Source: Mesorhizobium sp. ORS 3324 (GTDB taxonomy: Bacteria; Pseudomonadota; Alphaproteobacteria; Rhizobiales; Rhizobiaceae). From it: a stretch of 64,000 nucleotides of DNA. Below are positions 8,598-16,170 of this stretch, piece after piece; within the stretch, counting starts at the first letter, position 1; the number at the start of each line of letters is the position of its first letter. The DNA lies in contig LM655204.1 in the NCBI GenBank assembly GCA_000824825.2, positions 62,001-126,000 of the forward strand. Direction: 5' to 3'. The notes below the pieces were generated by a model. The model was not told the DNA's origin, made no database searches, and worked only from the letters and a program-made list of their open reading frames with translations. Position numbers and translations under genes: made by a program.

Positions 8598-11486
8598 GTG
8601 ACGAATTTTCCGCGAGTAGCGTCGCTGTTCGCCCTGATCCTGGCGCTCGTCGTCACGTTTTCGGCAGCCGTGCCGGCGCTTGCCGTCGAGCCGATCAAGA
8701 TCGCGCGCGACGACAAGGCGCTCGACCTTTCGGGCGCCGTCGAAATCTACAGGAACCAGGGCGAGAATTTCCAGGTGTCGACCGCGCCGGGCCCCGATGG
8801 CATTGTGCGGCGCATCGAGGTCGAGGCCAAGGACGCGCGCTCGACCGGCGACTGGGCGGTGTTCGCGCTCGCCAACACCACCGACCAGCAGCTCGACCGG
8901 CTGATCGTCGCGCCGCATTTCCGGCTAGTGAATTCCGGCATCTTCTGGCCGGACCTCGGCTCGACCCGCATCGCGGCGATCACGCCCAGCGAAGGCTTCG
9001 CGCTCGATCGCAAGACCAGCCCGGACGCGGACGTCTTCCGGGTGACGCTCAACCCCGGCACGGTGATCACATTCGTGGCCGAGCTCGCCTCGCCGAAGCT
9101 GCCGCAGGTCTATCTGTGGGAACCTGAATCCTACAAGGACTCGGTCAATTCCTACACGCTGTTCCGCGGCATCGTCATCGGCATCGCCGGGCTTTTGGCG
9201 CTGTTCCTGACCATCCTGTTCGTGGTCAAGGGAACCTCGATGTTCCCGGCGACCGCCGCGCTCGCTTGGGCGGTGCTCGCCTATATCTGCGTCGATTTCG
9301 GCTTCCTCAACAAGGTGATCGAGATATCACCCGGCAATGAGCAGATGTGGCGGGCCGGCACCGAAGTGGCGCTGGCGGGGACCTTCGTGGTGTTCCTGTT
9401 CGCTTATCTCAACCTCAACCGATGGCACGGCCATTTCAGCTATGGCGCGCTGGTCTGGATCCTCGGGCTGCTCCTTATTGCTGGCGTGGCCATCGTCGAT
9501 CCGGCGGTCGCCGCCGGCATCGCCCGCATCTCCTTTGCCGCCACCGCGCTCACCGGCCTCGGCCTCATCATCTTCCTCGGCATTCGCGGTTACGACCGCG
9601 CGATCATGCTGGTGCCGAGCTGGGTCATGGTGCTGCTCTGGCTATGCGGATCGTGGATGGCGATCACCGGCATGCTCGACAACGACATCGCCCAGCCGGC
9701 GCTGGGCGGCGGCCTGATCCTGATCATCCTGTTGATCGGCTTCACCGTCATGCAGCACGCCTTTGCCGGCGGCGCGCTGCATCAGGGCCTGTTCTCGGAC
9801 CTCGAGCGCCAGGCGCTCGCGGTCGCCGGTTCGGGCGACATCGTCTGGGACTGGGACGTGCTGCGCGACCGCGTGGTCACCAAGCCAGACATCAGCATTC
9901 AGCTCGGCCTTGGCCCCAACGGCCTGTCGGGCGCCGCCCGCAACTGGCTGCCGGTGCTGCATGCCGACGACCGCGACACGTTCCGCACCACGCTGGACGT
10001 GGTGCTGGAGCACCGCCGCGGCCGCGTGGCGCAGAATTTCCGCCTGCGCGGCGCCGACGGCCACTATCACTGGTTCTCGCTGCGCGCCCGGCCCGTGATC
10101 GGCTCAGACGGCGAGGTGATCCGCTGCGTCGGCACGATGGTCGACGTGACCGAGCAGAAGAAGTCCGAGGAAAGGCTGCTGCACGACGCCGTGCACGACA
10201 ACCTGACCGGTCTGCCGAACCGCGAGCTGTTCATGAACCGGCTGGAGGCGATCATCTCGATCGCCCGCACCGAAGACAAGGTGCGCCCGACTGTCTTCGT
10301 CATCGACATCGACCGCTTCAAGCAGGTCAATGACGGTCTCGGCATCTCGGCCGGCGACACCATCCTGCTGACCATCGCACGCCGGCTGCACCGGCTCCTG
10401 AAGCCCAAGGATTCGCTGTCGCGGTTTGCCGGCGACCAGTTCGCGCTGATGCTGCTCTCCGAGCAGGATCCGGCCCGTATCGCCGCCATGGCCGACGCGG
10501 TGAAGCATGCGATCAACAATCCGATCACCTTCGCCAAGCGCGAGATCGTGCTGACGGCCTCGATCGGCCTGATCACCTGGACGACGGCGCAGACCTCGTC
10601 CGAGGACATGGTCAAGGACGCCGAGCTTGCCATGCACCAGGCCAAGCGCTTCGGCGGCGACAGGATCGAGCCGTTCCGGCCGGCCTTCCGCACCGTCGGT
10701 ACCGACCGCCTGCAGTTCGAATCCGACCTTCGCCGCGCCATCGAGCGGCGCGAGTTCACGCTCGCCTACCAGCCGATCGTGCGGTTGGAGGACGGCAGCG
10801 TCGCCGGCTTCGAGGCGCTGCTGCGCTGGGATCATCCGCGGCGCGGCATGATCCCACCGGGGGATTTCATCCCGGTGGCCGAGAATTGCGGGCTGATCGT
10901 GCAGCTTGGCCTGTTTGCGATGCAGCAGGCGGCCGAGGATCTGGCGAGCTGGCAAAAGCAGATCGGCGACGCGCCGCTATCGGTCTCGGTCAACCTCTCC
11001 AGCCGCCAGCTCATCCGCCGCGATCTCGTCAGCGACGTGCGCTCCGTCATCGCGCGCGCCAATCTCAAGCCGCGCTGCTTCCGGCTCGAACTCACCGAGT
11101 CCCTGGTGATGGACAATCCGGAGCAGACCGCGCATGTGCTGACCAAGCTAAAACAGCTCGGCATCGGGCTGTCGCTCGACGATTTCGGCACCGGTTATTC
11201 ATCGCTCTCCTATCTGACGCGCTTCCCCTTCGACACGATCAAGATCGACAAGAGCTTCGTCGACGACGCCACGCCGAAGCGGGCGGTGCTGCTCAAATCC
11301 ATGGTCAACATGGCGCATGAGCTCGGCCTGTCGGTCGTTGCCGAAGGCATCTCCGACGAAAGCGACGCGCTGGAGCTGCGCCAGATGGGCTGCGAATATG
11401 TCCAGAGCTTCATGTTCGGCGCGCCGATGCCCGGCGACCAAGTGCTGAAAACGCTGAGGGAACAGTACCCGCTCACGCAGGCGTAA
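8598..11486 (+). CDS. Membrane GGDEF-EAL protein with PAS; GGDEF site degenerate
   Basis: A 962-residue c-di-GMP signalling protein. It has a signal peptide, an extracytoplasmic sensory domain to about residue 190, about seven membrane segments (about 190-395) as in 7TMR-DISM receptors, a PAS domain (about 405-515), a GGDEF domain (about 530-690) and an EAL domain (about 710-955). The catalytic GGDEF signature reads AGDQF (A611-F615), so cyclase activity is doubtful. The EAL site is intact: E739-A-L, DDFGTGYSS and VVAEGI. It is probably a phosphodiesterase with a GTP-sensing or inert GGDEF domain. GTG start at 8598, three bases after the acetyltransferase stop. Confidence 0.92.
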   Translation: MTNFPRVASLFALILALVVTFSAAVPALAVEPIKIARDDKALDLSGAVEIYRNQGENFQVSTAPGPDGIVRRIEVEAKDARSTGDWAVFALANTTDQQLDRLIVAPHFRLVNSGIFWPDLGSTRIAAITPSEGFALDRKTSPDADVFRVTLNPGTVITFVAELASPKLPQVYLWEPESYKDSVNSYTLFRGIVIGIAGLLALFLTILFVVKGTSMFPATAALAWAVLAYICVDFGFLNKVIEISPGNEQMWRAGTEVALAGTFVVFLFAYLNLNRWHGHFSYGALVWILGLLLIAGVAIVDPAVAAGIARISFAATALTGLGLIIFLGIRGYDRAIMLVPSWVMVLLWLCGSWMAITGMLDNDIAQPALGGGLILIILLIGFTVMQHAFAGGALHQGLFSDLERQALAVAGSGDIVWDWDVLRDRVVTKPDISIQLGLGPNGLSGAARNWLPVLHADDRDTFRTTLDVVLEHRRGRVAQNFRLRGADGHYHWFSLRARPVIGSDGEVIRCVGTMVDVTEQKKSEERLLHDAVHDNLTGLPNRELFMNRLEAIISIARTEDKVRPTVFVIDIDRFKQVNDGLGISAGDTILLTIARRLHRLLKPKDSLSRFAGDQFALMLLSEQDPARIAAMADAVKHAINNPITFAKREIVLTASIGLITWTTAQTSSEDMVKDAELAMHQAKRFGGDRIEPFRPAFRTVGTDRLQFESDLRRAIERREFTLAYQPIVRLEDGSVAGFEALLRWDHPRRGMIPPGDFIPVAENCGLIVQLGLFAMQQAAEDLASWQKQIGDAPLSVSVNLSSRQLIRRDLVSDVRSVIARANLKPRCFRLELTESLVMDNPEQTAHVLTKLKQLGIGLSLDDFGTGYSSLSYLTRFPFDTIKIDKSFVDDATPKRAVLLKSMVNMAHELGLSVVAEGISDESDALELRQMGCEYVQSFMFGAPMPGDQVLKTLREQYPLTQA

Positions 11487-11491
11487 GTAGT

Positions 11492-11508
11492 GTGGGCGCG
11501 ACGCCCAC
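11492..11508 (+). terminator. Possible terminator hairpin
   Basis: A perfect 7-bp stem with a 3-base loop (GTGGGCG / CGCCCAC) just after the stop of the GGDEF-EAL gene. No T-run follows, so it may be Rho-aided or only a message-stabilising hairpin. Confidence 0.35.
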
Positions 11509-11514
11509 CAGCCT

Positions 11515-11700
11515 CGTCATCCTAGTGCGAAGCGACGCGAAGCGGAGCGCAGATCTTAGGATCCATGCCATTACGTTAAGCGTTGAAAACGGTGCAGAAT
11601 TCTAAGCCGCTGCACTCTATGGCCGATGTCATGGCATGGATCCCAGGGATCCCAGGGTCTCCGCGACGGAGCTTCGCTCCTGCTGCGCCCTAGGATGACG
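11515..11700. repeat. Rhizobial-type intergenic inverted-repeat element (186 bp)
   Basis: Outer ends are inverted copies: CGTCATCCTAG at 11515-11525 and CTAGGATGACG at 11690-11700. Inner arms GGATCCATGCCAT (11559-11571) and ATGGCATGGATCC (11631-11643) are also perfectly inverted. The whole stretch can therefore fold into one long interrupted cruciform. No open frame of its own. It resembles dispersed palindromic elements found between genes in Mesorhizobium; copy number cannot be judged here. Confidence 0.7.
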
Positions 11701-11745
11701 AAGTCGGGAGCGTCCCTGCTAACCCGTATGGGCAGGCCGCCGCCT

Positions 11746-12354
11746 TCAAGCGTGGCCGGCGGCGGCGCTGAGATGAGCGAGGTCGATGCCGATCGAGGCG
11801 AGGATGCGGTCGTATTTGCGCTCGATGTCGGAGTCGAACAACAGCTCCGGCGTCGCCGGACAAGTCAGCCAGCCGTTCTCGGCGATCTCGCTTTCGAGCT
11901 GGCCGGCGCCCCAGCCGGCATAGCCGAGCGCCATCAGCGCATGACGCGGCCCGCGGCCCGTCGAGATGGCGCGCAGGATGTCGACCGTGGCGGTGAGGCA
12001 GATGTCATCGGAGACGGTGAGCGAGGACTCCACGCGATAGTCGCCGGAATGCAGCACGAAGCCGCGGCTGCGGTCTACCGGCCCGCCATTGCGCACAACG
12101 AAGTCGCGGGCATGCGCCGGCAGCCGGATCGCCTCCTGCTCGTTCATGATGCCGAGCTGAACCAGGAGATCCGGAAACAGCATCTGCTGCGTCTGATTGA
12201 TGATCAGGCCCATCGCGCCCTCGTCGCTGTGGGCGCAGATGTAGATGACCGAGCGCGTGAAACGGTCGTCCTTCATGCCTGGCATGGCAATCAGGAACTG
12301 ATCGTCGAGGAAGCCGCGCCCGGCGGCCATCTTCTTGTGGCGCAACAAGTCCAT
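11746..12354 (-). CDS. YqgE/AlgH family protein (UPF0301)
   Basis: A 202-residue YqgE/AlgH protein. It begins MDLLRHKKMAAGRGFLDDQF and shows the family sequence IAMPGMKDDRF followed by VIYICAHSDEGAMGLIINQ, then VRNGGPVDRSRGFVLHS. AlgH was first linked to alginate regulation in Pseudomonas; no biochemical activity is established. The frame is open upstream to 12447, but family members begin at the ATG at 12354. Divergent from the DsbD-alpha-like gene. Confidence 0.92.
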   Translation of the reverse strand: MDLLRHKKMAAGRGFLDDQFLIAMPGMKDDRFTRSVIYICAHSDEGAMGLIINQTQQMLFPDLLVQLGIMNEQEAIRLPAHARDFVVRNGGPVDRSRGFVLHSGDYRVESSLTVSDDICLTATVDILRAISTGRGPRHALMALGYAGWGAGQLESEIAENGWLTCPATPELLFDSDIERKYDRILASIGIDLAHLSAAAGHA

Positions 12355-12481
12355 GAGGTGGAGCGTAACGCGTTTCCGCCGCGCCGAAAAGATGGTCAGG
12401 CTGCCGCATGTCACGCAAATATGATACCGGCACGACCATGAAATCATTGCGCGGCCAAGAACGGGCGGTCAAATCACCGCC

Positions 12482-13288
12482 ATGCGATACCTGAACATTC
12501 TGGCGCTCGGCGCCGTCATCGGGCTGGGAGCTGCTCCGCACGCCGTGGCTTCGTCCTCGGCCTGGTACAGCAGCGAAGGCGGCAAGGTGCGGCTGGTGAC
12601 CAGCGGCAAGCCTGACGAGGCGGGCAAGATCCACGGCGTCCTCGACATCGCGCTCAAGCCCGGCTGGAAGACTTATTGGCGCGATCCCGGCGACTCCGGC
12701 GTGCCGCCTCAGCTCGACGTATCGGCCAGCACCAACATCGCCGATGCACGGCTGTCGTTTCCGCCGCCGCGGCGCCACGATGACGGCTATGGCAAATGGG
12801 CTGGCTACGACCGCCCGGTATCGCTGCCGGTGACCTTCACGCTGGCGGCGCCGGATCAGCCAGCCAACATCGATGCCAACATCTTCCTCGGCATATGCGA
12901 GACGATCTGTATTCCGGTGCAAACCAAGCTCAGCGTCGATCCCGCTTCCGATCCGGACAACGCCACCGACGCGGCGCTGGTGAAGGCGGCGTTAGCGACG
13001 CTCCCCTCGCCGGCGCGTCCCGATTTCGGCATCCGCGTGCTGCCGGGCAACCACGAGACGCTCATCGTCGAGGCGCATTCGCCCGGCGATCAGGATTCCG
13101 TCGACTTCTTCATCGCCGGCGAGCGCGACTACATGTTCGGCGCGCCCGTGCGCAGCGAGCGGAACGGCAAGCTGGTGTTCACCGTGCCGATCCTCGACCG
13201 GCCGTCGGCGACCCCCACGGATGGCGGGCTCTATTTCACATTGACCAGCACCGAAGGCGCCGTCGACGGACTGCTGCCTTTCCCTTGA
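12482..13288 (+). CDS. Secreted DsbD-alpha-like (DsbC/DsbD N-terminal) protein
   Basis: A 268-residue exported protein with a signal peptide ending near AVASSSAW. It matches the N-terminal, periplasmic alpha domain of DsbD: KPGWKTYWRDPGDSGVPPQL, then YDRPVSLPVTF and a Cys pair in FLGICETICIPVQ (C-x3-C). That domain passes electrons to periplasmic thiol proteins, but the membrane and thioredoxin domains of full DsbD are missing, so it may work with a separate CcdA-like partner not seen here. Start is the ATG at 12482. Confidence 0.82.
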   Translation: MRYLNILALGAVIGLGAAPHAVASSSAWYSSEGGKVRLVTSGKPDEAGKIHGVLDIALKPGWKTYWRDPGDSGVPPQLDVSASTNIADARLSFPPPRRHDDGYGKWAGYDRPVSLPVTFTLAAPDQPANIDANIFLGICETICIPVQTKLSVDPASDPDNATDAALVKAALATLPSPARPDFGIRVLPGNHETLIVEAHSPGDQDSVDFFIAGERDYMFGAPVRSERNGKLVFTVPILDRPSATPTDGGLYFTLTSTEGAVDGLLPFP

Positions 13289-13374
13289 GCCAGGCCTCGC
13301 TCGACCGTTGCGGAAAGCAGCCTGGTCCGATATCGCAGAAGCAGCTCCTTCCCAATCTCCCAAGCGAGGAAATC

Positions 13375-13857
13375 ATGACCATTTCGGTTGGCGACAAACT
13401 GCCCGAGGCGACGTTCAAGGTGATGACCGCCGACGGCGCGAAGCCGGTCACCGGCGCCGAGATCTTTGCCGGCAAGAAGGTCGTGCTGTTCGGCGTTCCC
13501 GGCGCCTTCACGCCGACCTGCAGCAACAACCACCTGCCGGGCTACCTCGAGAACCACGACGCCATTCTCGCGCGCGGCGTCGATACCATCGCGGTGGTCT
13601 CGGTCAACGACGTCCACGTGATGGGCGCGTGGGCGCGCTTCACCGGCGGCGAAGGCAAGATCCTCTACCTCGCCGACGGCAGCGCCGACTTCGCCAAGTC
13701 GGTCGGGCTCGACAACGATCTATCCGCCAACGGCATGGGACTGCGCTCGAAGCGCTTTTCGATGATCGTCGACGACGGCAAGGTCGTGGCGCTCAATATC
13801 GAGACCAAGCCGGGTGTCGACGAGAGCGGCGCGGCCAAGATCCTCGAGCAGCTCTGA
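13375..13857 (+). CDS. Peroxiredoxin, Prx5-type
   Basis: A 160-residue thiol peroxidase. The peroxidatic cysteine is C49 in VPGAFTPTCSNNHLPGY, the signature of the Prx5/AhpE-like redoxin group; the sequence ends at ILEQL without a fused glutaredoxin. It should reduce hydrogen peroxide or alkyl hydroperoxides in the cytoplasm. The start at 13375 follows GAGGAAATC. Its stop overlaps the ATG of the DUF2938 gene (TGATG), so the two are translationally coupled. Confidence 0.93.
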   Translation: MTISVGDKLPEATFKVMTADGAKPVTGAEIFAGKKVVLFGVPGAFTPTCSNNHLPGYLENHDAILARGVDTIAVVSVNDVHVMGAWARFTGGEGKILYLADGSADFAKSVGLDNDLSANGMGLRSKRFSMIVDDGKVVALNIETKPGVDESGAAKILEQL

Positions 13858-14333
13858 TGCTCGACATCGTCTGGCGCGCCGTCGCTATCGGTATCGGCGC
13901 CACGGTCTTCATGGACGTCTGGGCGATTTTCCTCAACAAGCTGTTCGGCCTGCCGCGGCCGAACTGGGGCCTGGTCGGCCGCTGGGTCCGGCACCTGCCA
14001 GAGAAGGTGTTCCACGACGATATCGGCAAGGCCGCGCCCTATGCGCATGAGAAGGCGCTGGGCTGGGCCTTCCACTATCTGGTTGGCATCCTTTACGGCG
14101 TCATCCTGGTCGCGCTCGCAGGAGCGGGTTGGCTGGCGGCGCCGACCTTCCTGCCGGCCTTCATCCTCGGCATCGTCACCGTCGGCGCCGGCTGGTTCCT
14201 GCTGGCGCCGGGCATGGGCGCCGGCTGGGCGGCGTCCAAGCTGCCCAACCCGATGCTGGTGCGCGCGCTGAACCTCGCGTCGCACACCGTGTTCGCGCTC
14301 GGCCTGTTCTCCACGGCGCTGGCGATCCGGTAG
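13857..14333 (+). CDS. DUF2938 family membrane protein
   Basis: A 158-residue integral membrane protein with about four hydrophobic segments: IVWRAVAIGIGATVFMDVWA, the FHYLVGILYGVILVALAG part, FILGIVTVGAGWFLLAPG and the C-terminal VFALGLFSTALAIR. The combination with PRPNWGLVGRWVRHLP marks DUF2938. Function unknown. It overlaps the peroxiredoxin stop. A second, diverged copy of its last 19 or so codons lies at 14966-15022, on the far side of the ParD/ParE pair. Confidence 0.88.
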   Translation: MLDIVWRAVAIGIGATVFMDVWAIFLNKLFGLPRPNWGLVGRWVRHLPEKVFHDDIGKAAPYAHEKALGWAFHYLVGILYGVILVALAGAGWLAAPTFLPAFILGIVTVGAGWFLLAPGMGAGWAASKLPNPMLVRALNLASHTVFALGLFSTALAIR

Positions 14334-14336
14334 ACG

Positions 14337-14618
14337 TCAGAATAGACGATTGAAATCCCTGCGACCGTCCACGACACGGATGATCTCGACCCGTTCGACA
14401 GGACCGTCGTTGGTATCTGGGATCGTTTTGTAGAGCAGCACAAAAGGCGCTGCCACAAGCATTCGCGTGGAGGGCCCGATATCGGGCCGCCTCACGCCCA
14501 TGCGTGGGTGATCCGCCAACTGCCATGCCCGCGCTTCTATCCAATCATAATAGCGATCGGCGGGCGTTATGTTCTCGCCGCCTACGGTCACATAAATGTC
14601 GATGAGGTCGGCTCTCAA
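14337..14618 (-). CDS. ParE/RelE-family toxin with damaged 5' end
   Basis: The readable 93 residues, beginning RADLIDIYVTVGGEN and ending RVVDGRRDFNRLF, match the body of ParE toxins, with YYDWIEARAWQLADHPRMG in the helical part. The only start in this frame is a TTG at 14618, directly after an in-frame TAG, which would leave a protein lacking the usual first beta strand. A better start, ATG at 14635 (MAVRII, then TGA), lies in another frame. This looks like a short deletion with frameshift, so the toxin may be inactive. It follows the ParD gene by 32 bases. Confidence 0.65.
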   Translation of the reverse strand: MRADLIDIYVTVGGENITPADRYYDWIEARAWQLADHPRMGVRRPDIGPSTRMLVAAPFVLLYKTIPDTNDGPVERVEIIRVVDGRRDFNRLF

Positions 14619-14650
14619 ATTATCCTAACGGCCATTCGGCGCGGCTTCCT

Positions 14651-14905
14651 TCAGCTTCTGCCGAGCTTCCTTCCGTAAGGCGTCGAATCCAAAGGTTGCG
14701 GCTTCCCGCTTGCCTTGCCCTCATCCCAAAGACGCAGCAGCCGGCGTACGTCCTCTTGACGCAATTCGCGCTTGGTCAACCAGTCTCGCATCGCCTCGCG
14801 CACAATCTCGCTCGTGGTTGCGTACTCGCCCGTTTCCACAGCTTCGCGCATAACGGCGGCCTGCTGTGTCGTCACCGCTACGCTCATCTTTTCCACGTTT
14901 GCCAT
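14651..14905 (-). CDS. ParD-family antitoxin
   Basis: An 84-residue ribbon-helix-helix antitoxin, MANVEKMSVAVTTQQAAVM, with TGEYATTSEIVREAMRDWL and RRLLRLWDEGKASGKP as the toxin-binding tail. ParD proteins bind and neutralise ParE and repress their own promoter. I chose the ATG at 14905, which has AAGGA about 10 bases upstream; the frame is open further but the extra residues are not family-like. The paired toxin gene downstream appears broken. Confidence 0.88.
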   Translation of the reverse strand: MANVEKMSVAVTTQQAAVMREAVETGEYATTSEIVREAMRDWLTKRELRQEDVRRLLRLWDEGKASGKPQPLDSTPYGRKLGRS

Positions 14906-14965
14906 CGCGTATCGTCCTTGCTCTATGGTAGTAAATAGTACTCCCACTGCCATTTTGCAGCAATA

Positions 14966-15022
14966 CGCGCGCTCAACCTGTTCGCGCTCGGCCCGTTCTC
15001 GGTAGCGTTGGCGATCTGCTGA
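14966..15022 (+). pseudogene. Orphan second copy of the DUF2938 gene 3' end
   Basis: Read in frame, this stretch gives RALNLFALGPFSVALAIC and a stop, against RALNLASHTVFALGLFSTALAIR and a stop at the end of the intact gene. The copy has an in-frame 15-base deletion (ASHTV) and differences mainly in wobble positions, and the stop falls at the same place. It is therefore a real diverged coding remnant and not chance similarity. Together with the intact end it brackets the ParD/ParE genes. Confidence 0.7.
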
Positions 15023-15025
15023 CAT

Positions 15026-15605
15026 TCAGCTGACAATTAAATGGCCGAGGTGCGGCGCCGGCTTGTCGATCGGCCACCATCCGTGGACGATGCGTTGCGC
15101 GCCGATATCGTAGGCGAAGTAGTTGCCGCCGCCGACCGGTTGATCCGCTTCGCGGCTGATTTTCCGTCTGCTGAGGTGGAACAGCAAAAGCCACTCCTCG
15201 GTGGCCGACGAAAGCGATGTCCTCTGCATCATCGGCACCGAGCAAAGCGTCGACCTCGCTCACAGCATCGATAGCCCGCTCCCATCCGCGAATGCTCCTG
15301 CGGATTGGCAAAGAACTGGTCGGCGACCGCTTCGAACTCCGACGGGGGCAGAAAGTCCGGTTGCGGACCGGTCATTCTCGGCATGCGTTCCTGCACCTCG
15401 ACGGTAAGACGGAGATGCTTGGCGAGAATTTCGGCAGTTTCGATCGCCTTGCGCTCAGCCGATGACACAATACGTCTGATCGAGCCGACCCTCGGCTGAT
15501 CGAGCATAGCCGATGCTCTCGCTCTGCCGATGTCGGACAATCCCCATTGCGCACTGGAATGCTGGCGTCGATCCGAACCCGGGGATGCGTGATGTAGTAC
15601 GCGAT
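15026..15605 (-). pseudogene. Histidine phosphatase (phosphoglycerate mutase-like) pseudogene
   Basis: Pieces of one protein lie in different minus-strand frames. In order they are YYITHPRVRIDASIPVRN, then WGLSDIGRARASAMLDQP with IVSSAERKAIETAEILAKHL, then IRGWERAIDA with SEVDALLGADDAEDIAFVGH, and finally LFHLSRRKISREADQPVGGG with a normal C-terminal end at 15026. At least three frameshifts separate them and no start codon is in frame with the first piece. The original would have been a cytoplasmic phosphatase of about 190 residues. An intact relative lies at 45088-45675. Confidence 0.85.
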
Positions 15606-15639
15606 CGACCTCCACCAATGGGCGGGCCGCCTGCGGAAA

Positions 15640-16170
15640 TCAGTAGCTTTGGGTCGAGCGTCGCGCCTTTGCGACCGCCGGCCGCTTTGCCTGCGCAGCC
15701 GACTGCGAAGCAGCGACAGGCTTGACTGGTCCTTTCTTGAACGGCGCCATGCCTTGCCTGGCCAGCTCGTCGGCACGTTCATTCTCCGGGTGGCCGGCAT
15801 GGCCTTTCACCCAGTGCCAGATGACTTTGTGGCGACTGGCGGCTTGGTCGAGCGCCTGCCAGAGCTCGCCGTTCTTGACCGGCTTCTTCTCGCCGGTCTT
15901 CCAGCCGTTCTTTTTCCAGCCATGGATCCATTTGGAAATGCCGTCCATGACGTATTTGCTGTCGGTATAGAGATCGACCGTGCACGGCTCTTTCAGAGCA
16001 TTCAGCGCCGTGATGGCGGCAAGCAGCTCCATGCGGTTGTTGGTGGTCTCGGCCTCGCCGCCCGACAACTCCTTGGTGACGCCATGATAGCGCAGCACCG
16101 CGCCCCAGCCGCCGGGACCGGGATTGCCCGAGCAGGCGCCGTCGGTGAATATCTCGACTTCTTTGGTCAT
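15640..16170 (-). CDS. rnhA: Ribonuclease HI
   Basis: A 176-residue RNase H that cleaves RNA in RNA-DNA hybrids. All active-site residues are present at the standard numbers: D10 (EIFTDGACSGNPGPGGWG), E48 (NNRMELLAAI), D70 (LYTDSKYV), H124 (VKGHAGHPEN) and D134 (ERADELA). It carries a basic Ala-rich C-terminal extension of about 30 residues beyond the E. coli enzyme. The ATG overlaps the thrB stop (ATGA), so it is the last gene of the cta-ispH-thrB run. Confidence 0.97.
   Translation of the reverse strand: MTKEVEIFTDGACSGNPGPGGWGAVLRYHGVTKELSGGEAETTNNRMELLAAITALNALKEPCTVDLYTDSKYVMDGISKWIHGWKKNGWKTGEKKPVKNGELWQALDQAASRHKVIWHWVKGHAGHPENERADELARQGMAPFKKGPVKPVAASQSAAQAKRPAVAKARRSTQSY

Noticed and set aside
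14906..14965. AGTA/TACT palindrome as ParD operator
   Set aside because: Arms are only four bases; too short to support a claim.
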